A stretch of DNA of 64,000 nt from an unicellular cyanobacterium SU2 (GTDB lineage: Bacteria > Cyanobacteriota > Cyanobacteriia > Cyanobacteriales > Microcystaceae): positions 268,564 through 332,563 of the forward strand of contig NEED01000069.1 in the NCBI GenBank assembly GCA_002110465.1, given 5' to 3'. Below are positions 1-8,918 of the stretch, one piece after another (within the stretch, counting starts at the first letter, position 1; each line of letters starts with the position of its first letter). A program made the position numbers and the translations under genes. The notes below the pieces were generated by a model. The model did no database searches, had not been told where the DNA came from, and saw only the letters and a list, made by a program, of their open reading frames with translations.

Positions 1-465
1 TTTGTTTACAGTTATTAAAATTTGATCAAACGGAAGGGGTTCGATGATCGTGGGGACAATTTGACGTTCCGACTGTTCTGCTGCTTCGGTAGCAATTTTA
101 CGCCATCTTTCAAGTTTATGAGGACTGGGTTTAAGTAGGGTACGTTGACTAATGGTTGGCATTAAGGTCGTTACTCCTAACTCAGTACAGCAACGGACGA
201 TTTCATCAAAACCATTCCCTTTAGGAAGGGCAACAATTAAAGTAATCGCAATGGGGAGTTCTGTCGATTCTTTTAAACTTTCTAAAATTTGGGCTGAATT
301 CCCTGTTAATTGGGCTAGATAGGATTGACCTTGACCGTCCATCGCCACAAAGCGATCGCCTTCTTTTAATCGCAAAACTCGCTTTAAATAATGTTGTTGC
401 TCAGGGGTTAACCTTACCCGTTGGTCAATACTTTTAACGGATTCAATAACTAATCTATATACCAA
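1..465 (-). CDS. rsmE: 16S rRNA m3U1498 methyltransferase RsmE (3' end missing)
   Basis: Translation of the minus strand gives 155 codons that run off the left edge. The start reads as VYRLVIESV, followed by VRLTPEQQHYLKRVLRLKEGD, a typical RsmE N-terminal PUA-like segment, and then ITLIVALPKGNGFDEIVRCCTELGV, the start of the SPOUT methyltransferase domain. RsmE methylates N3 of U1498 in the decoding region of 16S rRNA. The only start in frame after the upstream TGA is a TTG at 465, which places the conserved YRLVIE at the N-terminus as expected; there is no ATG. The C-terminal half, including the SAM-binding knot, lies outside the window. Family assignment is strong; the start is inferred. 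Confidence 0.88.
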   Translation of the reverse strand, partial: MVYRLVIESVKSIDQRVRLTPEQQHYLKRVLRLKEGDRFVAMDGQGQSYLAQLTGNSAQILESLKESTELPIAITLIVALPKGNGFDEIVRCCTELGVTTLMPTISQRTLLKPSPHKLERWRKIATEAAEQSERQIVPTIIEPLPFDQILITVNK

Positions 466-553
466 GTCTACTCAACTCTATGGCCAGTTCAAGTGAACTA
501 AAATTTTGGCTAGGGGATTTTATCCCTATTCGGCTCCTAAATTACACATCACT

Positions 554-576
554 AAGATAGATTGTCAATCTATCTT
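554..576. promoter_or_regulatory. Perfect 11-bp inverted repeat overlapping a promoter
   Basis: AAGATAGATTG and CAATCTATCTT flank a single T, giving a perfect 23-bp palindrome. Its right end overlaps the TTGACA -35 box at 575-580. A near-seamless palindrome at this place suggests an operator bound by a dimeric regulator, although a terminator for rsmE-side transcripts cannot be excluded; there is no U tract on either side. Confidence 0.5.
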
Positions 577-613
577 GACACTTTTTAACATTAGTGTTAC
601 ATTTATTTACATA
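575..613 (+). promoter_or_regulatory. Promoter with HLR1 (RpaB) box over the -10
   Basis: A consensus -35 TTGACA (575-580) is followed after exactly 17 bp by TACATT (598-603), a good -10 hexamer. The -10 lies inside GTTACATT-TA-TTTACATA (596-613), which matches the cyanobacterial HLR1 pattern of two TTACA half-sites separated so that each 8-mer is followed by 2 bp. HLR1 is the known binding site of the redox/light response regulator RpaB. In the family, a box over the core promoter usually means repression in low light and release in high light. RpaB control here is inferred. Confidence 0.65.
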
Positions 614-736
614 GAGCAGTAAACAAAGTCTTAATTGCCAGGGGTCTTGTTTGCCAGCTAAAATCGTGTGATTTCCGTATCTCTCATTGAATTAAGTTCT
701 CCTAGATAACCTCGGTGGCGTGCCGAGGTTTTTTAT
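610..736 (+). ncRNA. Candidate small regulatory RNA, PsrR1-like
   Basis: No credible ORF lies between the promoter at 575-603 and the intrinsic terminator at 708-741, so a transcript of about 125 nt is predicted. It carries a pyrimidine-rich TTCTCCT (about 698-703), complementary to Shine-Dalgarno sequences, in a probably single-stranded stretch just before the terminator hairpin. The length, the HLR1 box over the promoter and the anti-SD element together resemble PsrR1, the high-light-induced sRNA of about 131 nt that represses photosystem I genes in Synechocystis and is controlled by RpaB. I recognise this from architecture, not from a full alignment, so the family name is tentative while the existence of a transcription unit is better supported. 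Confidence 0.55.
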
Positions 737-741
737 TTTTT
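708..741 (+). terminator. Rho-independent terminator of the sRNA
   Basis: Stem AACCTCGG (708-715) pairs perfectly with CCGAGGTT (723-730) around a 7-nt loop and runs into TTTTTTATTTTTT. The stretch from 742 to 986 that follows is very AT-rich with A- and T-runs and holds no gene; it presumably contains the promoter of the next gene, but no clear -35/-10 pair stands out. Confidence 0.85.
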
Positions 742-986
742 AAAAGAATGTCGTTCAATGAAAGACCGTTTAGCTTTACTCATGCAAAAAACATATAGTG
801 TATATCATAAAGAAAAAAAAATAATAAACTTAATGTTTTTTTAATTATTGATTAAAATAAATTAACTTTATCAAAAAAATATAAAAAAATATAATTATTG
901 TTCCTTGCAATTTTTAACAAAGGTGTTATATTTTAAACAAATCTATTCAAACCTTAACAAACTTACTCAAACCATAACCAAGTCTT

Positions 987-1823
987 ATGAAAGTCGTAAT
1001 ATTAGCAGGTGGGTTAGGGACGCGCTTAGCACCTGAAACGGAAACCATCCCAAAACCAATGGTAGAAATTGGGGGTCGTCCCATTCTTTGGCATATCATG
1101 ATGCACTATTACCAATATGGATTTTCAGACTTCGTCATTGCCCTTGGCTATAAAGGGGAAGTGATCAAAAAGTATATGGTTGACTACTGCCACTTAGAAG
1201 GGAACATCACAGTAGACTTTCAATCTAAGACAGTTGCCAAAGATAAAAGCGATCAACCTAATTGGAAAGTGCAATTGGTGGAAACAGGACTTTCAACAAA
1301 TACAGGGGGTCGAATCAAACGAATTTCACCTTATATAGGTAATGAACCCTTTTTATTAACCTGGGGAGATGGGGTGTCAAATGTCAATCTTCACGAGCTA
1401 ATAGCCTTTCATCGCGCCCATGGAAAACTAGCCACCCTAACCGCTGTTCGTCCTCCGGCTCGCTTTGGTCACTTAGAATTAGAAGGGCATAAAATTACCA
1501 ACTTTGCTGAGAAGCTTCAATCAAAAGAAGGGTGGATTAACGGAGCCTTTTTTGTTTTAGAACCCGATGTTTTTAACTACATCGCTGGAGATAATACTCT
1601 GTTTGAAAAAGAACCATTAGAAACCTTAGCTCAAGAGGGTGAACTAATGGCTTATTATCATGAATCATTCTGGCAATGTATGGACACTGTTAAGGATAAA
1701 AAGAAACTAGAAGAACTCTGGGCATCTGGAAACGCTCCCTGGAAAACTTGGGAGGAGAAACAGAAATTGTTGCATTATTCTGCTCCCAAAATGGCTGAAA
1801 AGTCGAAATTATTAGTGAATTAA
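987..1823 (+). CDS. rfbF: Glucose-1-phosphate cytidylyltransferase
   Basis: Makes CDP-glucose from glucose-1-phosphate and CTP, the entry step to CDP-linked deoxy- and branched sugars of surface polysaccharides. The N-terminus has the nucleotidyltransferase signature LAGGLGTRL (residues 6-14) and the PKPMVEIGGRPILWHIM segment characteristic of the RfbF/DdhA group rather than RfbA or GalU. At 278 aa it is about 20 residues longer than typical enzymes (about 257), the extra being a C-terminal tail. It heads the glycan group, but 258 bp separate it from the next gene, so it may have its own transcript. That gap contains a short hairpin (AAAGGCTTTAGCC type, near 1940-1955) of a family seen elsewhere in the window. 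Confidence 0.9.
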   Translation: MKVVILAGGLGTRLAPETETIPKPMVEIGGRPILWHIMMHYYQYGFSDFVIALGYKGEVIKKYMVDYCHLEGNITVDFQSKTVAKDKSDQPNWKVQLVETGLSTNTGGRIKRISPYIGNEPFLLTWGDGVSNVNLHELIAFHRAHGKLATLTAVRPPARFGHLELEGHKITNFAEKLQSKEGWINGAFFVLEPDVFNYIAGDNTLFEKEPLETLAQEGELMAYYHESFWQCMDTVKDKKKLEELWASGNAPWKTWEEKQKLLHYSAPKMAEKSKLLVN

Positions 1824-2081
1824 GCTTTAGTTTGTATGCTGCCGAAGCACGGTGTAGCAGTCCATTTTCTCACTGAGAAACTTTTTGTAAATAAAACATT
1901 AAGTTGATTTTGGTAGTCAACTCTTTAGGATTGATTTCTAAAGGCTAAAGCCTTTACTAAGAGCGTACCTATCATTTTAATATTTATTTGACAAACAATC
2001 TCTGATGATCTAGTTAGAAACCACAGCAAAATAGTGATTGAGGCTCTTAATGTGTCTGAAATTTTTGGTTAAAAAAAGCTC

Positions 2082-3107
2082 ATGAAAGTATTAGTAACTG
2101 GACATAAAGGATATATTGGAACGGTTTTAGTTCCGATGTTGTTAGCAAAAGGATATCAAGTTTTTGGAATTGATACTGATCTATTTGAACAATGTACCTT
2201 TGGTGATGGACTCCCTGAGATTCCTGATATTAGAAAAGATGTTCGAGATGTTGAAGCTTCTGATCTTGAAGGTTGTGAAGCAGTTTTGCACTTAGCAGGA
2301 TTATCCAATGATCCTCTAGGAAACTTAAATCCTGACTTAACCTATGCCATCAATCATCAAGCATCCGTTAAGTTAGCAAAATTGTGTAAGGAAGTTGGAA
2401 TCACCCGCTATATTTTCTCCTCTTCTTGTAGTAATTATGGAGCAGGAGGAACTGACTGGCTAACCGAAGAATCTCCCTTTAATCCAGTTACTCCTTACGG
2501 GATGTCTAAAGTGCGTGTGGAACAAGAAGTTTCCCAACTTGCAGACGATAACTTTAGCCCTACTTTTTTACGCAATGCAACAGCTTATGGCGTGTCCCCT
2601 CGCCTACGGTTTGATTTAGTTCTCAATAATTTAGTCGCTTGGGCATTTACGACAGGTCGCATCTATATCAAAAGTGATGGAACTCCTTGGCGGCCAATCG
2701 TTCATATTGAGGACATCTCTCGTGCCTTTATTGCTGTATTAGAAGCCCCTCGTGAATTGGTTCATAATCAATCTTTTAATGTGGGGCGTAATGAAGACAA
2801 CTATCAGATTCGGCAACTTGCTGAGATCGTGGGAGAAGTTGTTCCCAATTGTCAAATTGAATATGCAAAAGATGGGGGACCCGACAAGCGTTGTTATCGA
2901 GTTGATTGCAGTAAAATAACTGAAGTTTTGCCCGAATTTAAACCCCAATGGAATGCAAAAAAAGGGGCCAAAGAACTCTACGATGTCTATCAAAAAGTTG
3001 GATTGACGTTGGAAGAGTTTGAAGGGGAAAAGTATCAACGCATTGCTCACATTAAATACTTGATTAATGGTCAGCGATTAGACACAAATTTACGTTGGTT
3101 AGTCTAG
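2082..3107 (+). CDS. NAD-dependent epimerase/dehydratase (extended SDR)
   Basis: Extended short-chain dehydrogenase/reductase acting on a nucleotide sugar. The Rossmann motif is TGHKGYIG (residues 6-13), with DVRD near 54-57, the conserved LAGLSNDP at 71-78, the serine stretch SSSCSNYG at 113-120 and the catalytic YGMSK at 139-143. At 341 aa it is full length. The substrate cannot be fixed from sequence. In this neighbourhood, next to a CDP-glucose synthase and two zinc-containing C-methyltransferases, a role in converting or epimerising a methylated deoxysugar is a fair inference. It begins the four-gene run 2082-6713 with gaps of 28, 42 and 14 bp, which is likely one operon. Confidence 0.85.
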   Translation: MKVLVTGHKGYIGTVLVPMLLAKGYQVFGIDTDLFEQCTFGDGLPEIPDIRKDVRDVEASDLEGCEAVLHLAGLSNDPLGNLNPDLTYAINHQASVKLAKLCKEVGITRYIFSSSCSNYGAGGTDWLTEESPFNPVTPYGMSKVRVEQEVSQLADDNFSPTFLRNATAYGVSPRLRFDLVLNNLVAWAFTTGRIYIKSDGTPWRPIVHIEDISRAFIAVLEAPRELVHNQSFNVGRNEDNYQIRQLAEIVGEVVPNCQIEYAKDGGPDKRCYRVDCSKITEVLPEFKPQWNAKKGAKELYDVYQKVGLTLEEFEGEKYQRIAHIKYLINGQRLDTNLRWLV

Positions 3108-3135
3108 TACCAATTTAGCCTTAGTTCTCAACATA

Positions 3136-4365
3136 ATGACTCATCCGACTCCGTCTTGTCTTTCCTGTGCTTGTTCTCAGTTAACTCCGATCATTTCCTT
3201 TGGAGATACCCCGTTAGCGGATCGTCTTTTAACTCAAGAACAACTTGATAAACCAGAATACACAGCCCCGTTAGATTTAGCATTTTGTCCAGAATGTAAA
3301 CTGGTACAAATCACCGAAAAGGTTTCACCAGAAATCCTATTTTGTGAGGATTATCCTTACTTTTCCTCTGTTTCACCCTCATTACTCAAACACTTTGGTG
3401 ATAGTGCTAAAGCGTTAATAAAATTGAGAAAACTTGATAGTAATAGTCTGGTGATTGAAGCAGCAAGTAATGATGGGTATATGCTCAAAAACTTCACAGA
3501 AGAAGGTATCCCTGTATTAGGAATTGATCCAGCTTCAGGGCCTGTTGAAGCTGCTCAAAAAGCAGGAATTCCTACAATGTGTACCTTTTTTACTCAAGTA
3601 TTAGCCCAAAAACTAAAAGCAGAAGGAAAGCAAGCCGATCTATTTTTAGGAAATAATGTACTTGCTCACGTTCCAGATCTTAATGGGTTTGTCGAAGGAA
3701 TTTCTATCCTTTTAAAAGAAACAGGGATGGCGGTAATAGAAGCTCCCTATGTAGTAGATTTAGTAGATAAGTGTGAATTTGACACCATTTATCATCAACA
3801 TTTGTGCTACTTTTCTATTACTGCTTTAGATAAATTATTCCGACGACATTCTTTGTATTTGAATGATGTTCAACGCACACAAATACATGGAGGATCATTA
3901 CGTCTATTTATTGAACCAAAAGAGAACGTAAAAGACTCAGTTAAATCTCTTCTAGAGATGGAAGTTGAACGGAAAATTGATCAAGTAGATTATTACTATC
4001 AATTTGCTGAAAGAGTCCATCAAATCAAAAAAGATTTACGAGGAATTTTAGAAGATTTAAAAAAACAAGGTAAGAAGATTGCGGGTTATGGGGCAGCAGC
4101 TAAAGCAACAACCATGCTCAGTTATGTAGGAATTGATCAGCAAATCTTAGACTATATTGTTGATCTTAATCCCTTTAAACAAGGTCGTTATATGGGAGGC
4201 AATCATATCCCTATTTTACCTCCCTCTAAGCTATTAGAAGATAAGCCTGATTATGTTTTAATTCTTGCTTGGAATTTTTCCGAAGAAATCATTAAGCAAC
4301 AAAAGGCGTATCAAGAACAAGGGGGGAAATTTATTATCCCTATTCCCGAACCCAAGATCATTTGA
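3136..4365 (+). CDS. SAM-dependent sugar C-methyltransferase, TylC3/NovU type
   Basis: 409 aa in the standard three-part layout of sugar C-methyltransferases. An N-terminal zinc-binding domain has C8-x2-C11 and C51-x2-C54. A class I SAM-binding core carries [13 protein letters not shown] (motif I) and ends in the [12 protein letters not shown] block. The C-terminal domain contains [12 protein letters not shown] and [13 protein letters not shown]. Such enzymes add a methyl to a ring carbon of a 4-keto NDP-sugar, as in mycarose or CDP-3-C-methyl sugars. It lies 42 bp before a paralogue of the same architecture. Activity is inferred from family; the substrate is unknown. Confidence 0.83.
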   Translation: MTHPTPSCLSCACSQLTPIISFGDTPLADRLLTQEQLDKPEYTAPLDLAFCPECKLVQITEKVSPEILFCEDYPYFSSVSPSLLKHFGDSAKALIKLRKLDSNSLVIEAASNDGYMLKNFTEEGIPVLGIDPASGPVEAAQKAGIPTMCTFFTQVLAQKLKAEGKQADLFLGNNVLAHVPDLNGFVEGISILLKETGMAVIEAPYVVDLVDKCEFDTIYHQHLCYFSITALDKLFRRHSLYLNDVQRTQIHGGSLRLFIEPKENVKDSVKSLLEMEVERKIDQVDYYYQFAERVHQIKKDLRGILEDLKKQGKKIAGYGAAAKATTMLSYVGIDQQILDYIVDLNPFKQGRYMGGNHIPILPPSKLLEDKPDYVLILAWNFSEEIIKQQKAYQEQGGKFIIPIPEPKII

Positions 4366-4407
4366 ATTTCAGAATAATAAGACCGCATTTCAAGGAATTA
4401 ATTAATC

Positions 4408-5631
4408 ATGCCATTAGCAAATTTATCTTCAGAATTACAGCCTATAACCCGAACTGTGGAACACACTTGCCCTAGTTGTGGTTATCAAGAACTTCAGGTA
4501 TTTTATGAAGTCGAAAACGTACCCGTTCACAGTTGTTTGATGATGTCTACAAAAGAAGAAGCTATCAATTTTCCCTGTGGAGATGTTAGCTTAGGATTCT
4601 GTGAAAAATGTGGGTTTATTACCAATATTGACTTTGATGCTAAGTGGTCAGCTTATGCACCTAACTATGAAGATCAACAAAGTTTTTCGCCGACTTTTAA
4701 TCAGTTTGCCTTAAATCTTGCCAAAGGATTAATCGAAAAATATGATTTACAAGAAAAAAACATTGTCGAAATTGGCTGTAGCAAAGGAGATTTTTTAGTT
4801 CTTTTATGTGAATTAGCAAACAACTCTGGAACAGGAATTGACCCTAGTGCTGTAGTAGGAAGAATTGAGAGTGAGGCAACAGAACGCATTACTTTTATTC
4901 AAGATTACTATTCAGAGAAATATGCTGATCATTATGGTGATTTAATTTGTTGTCGCCATACTCTAGAACATATTCATCTCACAGCAGACTTAGTAAATAC
5001 AGTACGACGTTCTATTGGGGATCGCCTTAATACGGCAGTCTTTTTTGAAATTCCCGATATGGGACGAGTCTTAAAGGAGTTGGCTTTTGAGGATATTTAC
5101 TATGAACACTGTTCCTATTTTACCCCAGGAACTTTAGCACGTTTATTCCGTTTGTGTGGCTTTGAGGTTCAAGATTTATCTTTAGCTTATGGGGATCAAT
5201 ATTTGTTAATTGAAGCTAACCCTGTTATCACTCCTAGTCAAAAAATTCATCCCCTAGAAGAAACCCCCGAACAAGTCAAAAAAGATGTTGACTATTTTGC
5301 CAGTCATATTCAGAAAAAATTACAGCACTGGCAAGACTATTTAGCCAATATTAAAGCAACCAATAAAAAAGTTGTGGTTTGGGGATCAGGATCTAAATGT
5401 GTGGCATTTTTAACGACTTTGGGAATGAAAGATCAAATTGAATACATCGTTGATATTAATCCCCATCGTCACGGCAAATTTATTCCAGGAGTTGGAAAAG
5501 AAATTATGTCCCCTGAATTTCTCAAAGAATACCAACCGGATGAAGTAATTGTGATGAATGCCATCTACTGTCAAGAAATAGGACAAATGCTACAAAAGAT
5601 GGGCGTTGATACTAAAATTGTCCATTTATAA
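4408..5631 (+). CDS. SAM-dependent C-methyltransferase paralogue
   Basis: 407 aa with the same architecture as the gene before it but clearly diverged. The zinc domain is C21-x2-C24 and C65-x2-C68. The SAM motif is NIVEIGCSKGDFL, followed by CRHTLEHI and the YYEHCSYFTP block. The C-terminal domain has VWGSGSKCVAFL and DINPHRHGKFIPG. The divergence between the two copies suggests two separate methylation steps or two substrates rather than a recent duplication. It is in the same operon as the SDR upstream and the glycosyltransferase 14 bp downstream. Confidence 0.82.
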   Translation: MPLANLSSELQPITRTVEHTCPSCGYQELQVFYEVENVPVHSCLMMSTKEEAINFPCGDVSLGFCEKCGFITNIDFDAKWSAYAPNYEDQQSFSPTFNQFALNLAKGLIEKYDLQEKNIVEIGCSKGDFLVLLCELANNSGTGIDPSAVVGRIESEATERITFIQDYYSEKYADHYGDLICCRHTLEHIHLTADLVNTVRRSIGDRLNTAVFFEIPDMGRVLKELAFEDIYYEHCSYFTPGTLARLFRLCGFEVQDLSLAYGDQYLLIEANPVITPSQKIHPLEETPEQVKKDVDYFASHIQKKLQHWQDYLANIKATNKKVVVWGSGSKCVAFLTTLGMKDQIEYIVDINPHRHGKFIPGVGKEIMSPEFLKEYQPDEVIVMNAIYCQEIGQMLQKMGVDTKIVHL

Positions 5632-5645
5632 AATTAGGAAATATC

Positions 5646-6713
5646 ATGAAAAACTATCAATATCATATTGCTTTTAGTCGCATCTTTGACTTGAATAAAT
5701 TTGATGAAGAGGCAAAAGCGAAAAAACGGCCTAGACATACCATGTCTTTGTTGAGTCAAAAGCTTCAGGCGATCGTTTATGAACCAGGAGGTCGTCTTCT
5801 GTCTTTAAGCGATAAAATCTTACCTAAAATTACAGGGGCAAGTAATCCCGATCATTTTGCCCTAGGTCGTTTTCTAGGACAGACTTTAACCGAGAATGAT
5901 GTTGTTTTTTCTATTGGAGAAGACTCAGGATTTCCCATTGCCATTCATCGTCAAGAAAATGGACCTAAAAATGTTGTTTTTGTTCATAACCCTGATCGGT
6001 TGCGTGGTCGTCTTACCTTGAAGCTGTTTAACTTAGGGCAGCGAGTTGATTTATTTATGACAAATACAGCAATTAAAGCTGATTTTCTGCGAGATTATCT
6101 CAACTTGCCACCCGAAAAAGTATTTTTGGTCACCGAACAAACCGACACCCACTTCTTTACCCCTGGGCCTCAATCTCCTGAGAAAACCCGTCCTATCATT
6201 GGTAGTGGCGGCCTCGAACAACGGGACTATAAAACTCTCGCTACAGCGATCAAACCCTTAGACGTTGATGTTAAAGTCTGTGCTGTTTCTCCCAATGCAA
6301 CAGCGATGAAAGATACCTTCCCAGAGGTTCTCCCCAAAAATATGTCAGTAGGATATTATGATTGGCCAGATTTAGTGCAGTTGTATCGAGACTCTGATGT
6401 AGTCGTGATTAGTCTGAAAAATCATAATTATCAAGCAGGACTGACTACGTTGTTTGAGTCTTTAGCTTGTCAACGGCCGGTTGTTATGACCCGAACCCCT
6501 GGACTGGTGGGAGACTTTGCTGATGCAGGGTTGATCACAGCAGTTAAAGCTGGTGATCCCCAAGCAATGCGATCTGCTATTTTAGACCTCTTAAATAACC
6601 CGAAAAAGGCACAAGCTATGGCACAAAAAGGTTATGAAACGGTATCAAAATACTATACAAGTGAACGATATGTGGAGACGATTGCCGAACAAGTAATGAA
6701 TTGTATGCACTGA
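5646..6713 (+). CDS. Glycosyltransferase, GT4-like
   Basis: 355 aa, GT-B fold. The C-terminal half shows the nucleotide-sugar binding region IIGSGGLEQRDYKTLATAI, then DWPDLVQLYRDSDVVVISL, then the GLTTLFESLACQRPVV acceptor/donor loop with its conserved glutamate, and finally a standard C-terminal GYETVSKYYTSERYVETI helix. The N-terminal domain has no membrane segment. It probably transfers the sugar made by the preceding operon genes to a glycan acceptor. Last gene of the run; it ends 44 bp from a convergent gene with a hairpin in between. Confidence 0.82.
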   Translation: MKNYQYHIAFSRIFDLNKFDEEAKAKKRPRHTMSLLSQKLQAIVYEPGGRLLSLSDKILPKITGASNPDHFALGRFLGQTLTENDVVFSIGEDSGFPIAIHRQENGPKNVVFVHNPDRLRGRLTLKLFNLGQRVDLFMTNTAIKADFLRDYLNLPPEKVFLVTEQTDTHFFTPGPQSPEKTRPIIGSGGLEQRDYKTLATAIKPLDVDVKVCAVSPNATAMKDTFPEVLPKNMSVGYYDWPDLVQLYRDSDVVVISLKNHNYQAGLTTLFESLACQRPVVMTRTPGLVGDFADAGLITAVKAGDPQAMRSAILDLLNNPKKAQAMAQKGYETVSKYYTSERYVETIAEQVMNCMH

Positions 6714-6721
6714 AATTTATA

Positions 6722-6749
6722 TTTTTTGCCGTTAAAGGGGCAAAAATTT
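6722..6749. terminator. Bidirectional terminator between convergent genes
   Basis: TTTTTGCC (6723-6730) and GGCAAAAA (6739-6746) form an 8-bp stem with an 8-nt loop. The T-run at 6722-6727 and TTT at 6747-6749 give U-rich tails on both strands, fitting termination of the glycan operon (+) and the dihydroorotase-like gene (-). Confidence 0.7.
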
Positions 6750-6757
6750 AGCCTAGT

Positions 6758-8041
6758 TTATCCTGTCACCGACATCACAACCCGTCCTTTAATTTCTTGA
6801 CCCCACCAGGGAGTATTCATTCCCAAACAATGAAGGTTAGATGGGTTGACCGTCCAGGGTTTTTGAGGGTCAAACAGAATTAATTCTACGGGATGTCCCA
6901 CCTTTAACGGGGTGACTGGTTGACCTAAACATCGTTGGGGGTTACTACTTAACGCTTTCCACAACTGTAGGGGAGTCCATTCCCCACTAACCACTAAATT
7001 TTTCCATAATAAGGGTAAGGCTAATTCCAACCCGATCGCCCCTGGGGGACTTTCTGCAAAGGGAACGGTTTTTTCCTCATAGGTAAAGGATCGATGATTA
7101 ATAGCGATCGCATCAATAATTCCTTGTCTAACTCCATCCTTTAACGCTTGACGGTCTTCTGTATTGCCTAACGGAGGTTCTAAGCGTAAATTGGGGTCAT
7201 AACTAGCGATATCTTGAGTATCTAATAATAAGTGCATCCAAGAGGTACTCGCCGTTACCGGTATTCCCCTCGCTTTCCCCCACGCGACTAATTCTACTCC
7301 CCGATGGGTAGAAATTCCCATCAGATGAACGGGGGTTTGAATAGCGGCTACCATCTCTAAAATAGCTGCAATAGCCGTTGCTTCTGTTATTCCAGGGTTT
7401 CCAGGGAGTCCATAATGGATGGATAAGGGGCCTTCACGCATCACCCCATTTCCTTTCAGGGACGGATATTCAGGAACCAAGGCTACCGGTTTGCCTAGGG
7501 GTTTAAGATATTCTAATAGTCGCCGTAATAACCCTAAATTTTCTATTCCCCGTCCATCAGTAAATCCTATCACTCCCCCAGTGGCTAATTCTGCTAATTC
7601 TGTCATCTGGTTTCCTTGGCCTCCTACTGTTAGCGTTCCCCAAAACTGAAACTGAGGAGATGGTTGCAGGGTTTGGGCTTTTTGTTGTAGAAAAGATAGG
7701 GTTCCTAACGTATCGATCGCAGGGACTGTCTGGGGTAAGATAGCCAAACGGGTAAACCCTCCGGCGATCGCCGAAGCAGCAAGGGAGGCTAACGTTTCTC
7801 GGTCTTCAAACCCAGGTTCTCCACTATAACTGTAAAGATCAACTAAACCTGTCCCTAAAATTAATCCTTGTCCTTCAATAATCGTTGTATTTGGCGTTAA
7901 GGAGTCAATATGGGAGTCAATGGCTTGAAGTTTTCCGTCGGTTAGCCAAACATCGGTGATAGTATCGGTATTAGCGACAGGGTCTAAGACTCGAACTTTT
8001 CGGAAGAGAGTAGAGATAGTCAAAATGAAGTCACAAGTCAC
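6758..8041 (-). CDS. Dihydroorotase-like protein lacking catalytic metal ligands (PyrC')
   Basis: 427 aa with the full length and layout of a type I dihydroorotase: PGFEDRETL...AAIAGGFTRLAILPQTVPAID matches the family block after the first metal site. The active site is destroyed. The HxH that binds zinc is YSY (70-72), the carbamylated Lys region reads GFTDGRGIENLGLLRRLLEY without the lysine, the H-x-E segment is VPEY, and the catalytic DHAPH is NHRSF (315-319). A structural partner role, like the inactive PyrC' subunits of some aspartate transcarbamoylases, is an inference; an active pyrC should exist elsewhere. The first codons overlap a duplicated GACTTGTGACTT stretch, so the TTG at codon 7 (8023) may be the true start. 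Confidence 0.8.
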   Translation of the reverse strand: MTCDFILTISTLFRKVRVLDPVANTDTITDVWLTDGKLQAIDSHIDSLTPNTTIIEGQGLILGTGLVDLYSYSGEPGFEDRETLASLAASAIAGGFTRLAILPQTVPAIDTLGTLSFLQQKAQTLQPSPQFQFWGTLTVGGQGNQMTELAELATGGVIGFTDGRGIENLGLLRRLLEYLKPLGKPVALVPEYPSLKGNGVMREGPLSIHYGLPGNPGITEATAIAAILEMVAAIQTPVHLMGISTHRGVELVAWGKARGIPVTASTSWMHLLLDTQDIASYDPNLRLEPPLGNTEDRQALKDGVRQGIIDAIAINHRSFTYEEKTVPFAESPPGAIGLELALPLLWKNLVVSGEWTPLQLWKALSSNPQRCLGQPVTPLKVGHPVELILFDPQKPWTVNPSNLHCLGMNTPWWGQEIKGRVVMSVTG

Positions 8042-8114
8042 AAGTCGGAAGTTGGAAGTGGTTTGACTTTCTCATCATCAAAAACCTCAACCGTTGCCAA
8101 TCATATCAAGTTTT

Positions 8115-8828
8115 TTAATAAAATTCGATACCATGTTTTTCTGCCAGCTCGAAATCAGGTCGATAGAAGTCAGTCAATTTTCCTAACTGTTTTGAAGATA
8201 ACTCAATTTTGCTCGACTCACTAGGGTTTAGACGTGTTTTGGAAAACCCAGAAATCCATTCACTATTATATCCCTTATCTGATAAAGCTTTTTGTATCTT
8301 GACTTCATCCATCGGGAGTATGGTGATATTTTGGATCGCACTAAGAAAAACTGATTGAGGTCTAAAATGCCAATCAGGGAGTCGCGTGTGATATAAGTAG
8401 TCAATTAAGTCATCAACATAACTTGAGCCATTAAGAGGTTTTCTTAGTCTTCTTTCGATTTCTTCTCGATAGCCTTGTCTGGTAATAATCATATTATGAG
8501 CGGAAACAAATCTTTTGATTGGATCACGCATAACAGAGAACACGAAGCTATTGCGAATGGTAAGAAAACCCTCAACCATATTTCGAGTTTTTGCTTTAAC
8601 AGAATTGTTTAAAACAGATGTCTTAATTTGCCTGAAGTCACTACTTTCATCGATTTTACCCATATCCTTGAGCATAAGGTATTGTAACGATGTTGAGGCG
8701 CATTTTGGTAAGTTAATAAAGATTATTTTGTTTTTTTCGTCAAAAGTTGACTCACGATAAATATATCGAAGGCTAAAAGTTAAATTAATACAATTCTGAG
8801 TAAAGAGTTTTGGATTATACATTTTCAA
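8115..8828 (-). CDS. Sulfotransferase family protein
   Basis: 237 aa. The PAPS 5'-phosphosulfate loop reads NLPKCASTSLQ (39-49) and the 3'-phosphate loop is MRDPIKRFVSAH, both typical of family 2 sulfotransferases, which move sulfate from PAPS to carbohydrate or other acceptors. The N-terminal region before the loop is short and has no clear signal or membrane anchor. It is next to a dihydroorotase-like gene and lies about 1.4 kb from the glycan operon on the other strand, so sulfation of an extracellular polysaccharide is possible but unproven. Codon use is more AT-rich than its neighbours. Confidence 0.78.
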   Translation of the reverse strand: MKMYNPKLFTQNCINLTFSLRYIYRESTFDEKNKIIFINLPKCASTSLQYLMLKDMGKIDESSDFRQIKTSVLNNSVKAKTRNMVEGFLTIRNSFVFSVMRDPIKRFVSAHNMIITRQGYREEIERRLRKPLNGSSYVDDLIDYLYHTRLPDWHFRPQSVFLSAIQNITILPMDEVKIQKALSDKGYNSEWISGFSKTRLNPSESSKIELSSKQLGKLTDFYRPDFELAEKHGIEFY

Positions 8829-8918
8829 TAGTTAAACCTCTAATTTTTTAGATTTTTCCATTCCAGGTTTGATGGCTAGAAACTAATTCTTTAATTATAT
8901 TACGTTTCTAAATACACT

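Noticed and set aside
2739..3050. Minus-strand ORF within the SDR gene
   Set aside because: It is a shadow of the SDR coding sequence.
8515..8760. Plus-strand ORF opposite the sulfotransferase
   Set aside because: It is a shadow of the PAPS-binding gene.
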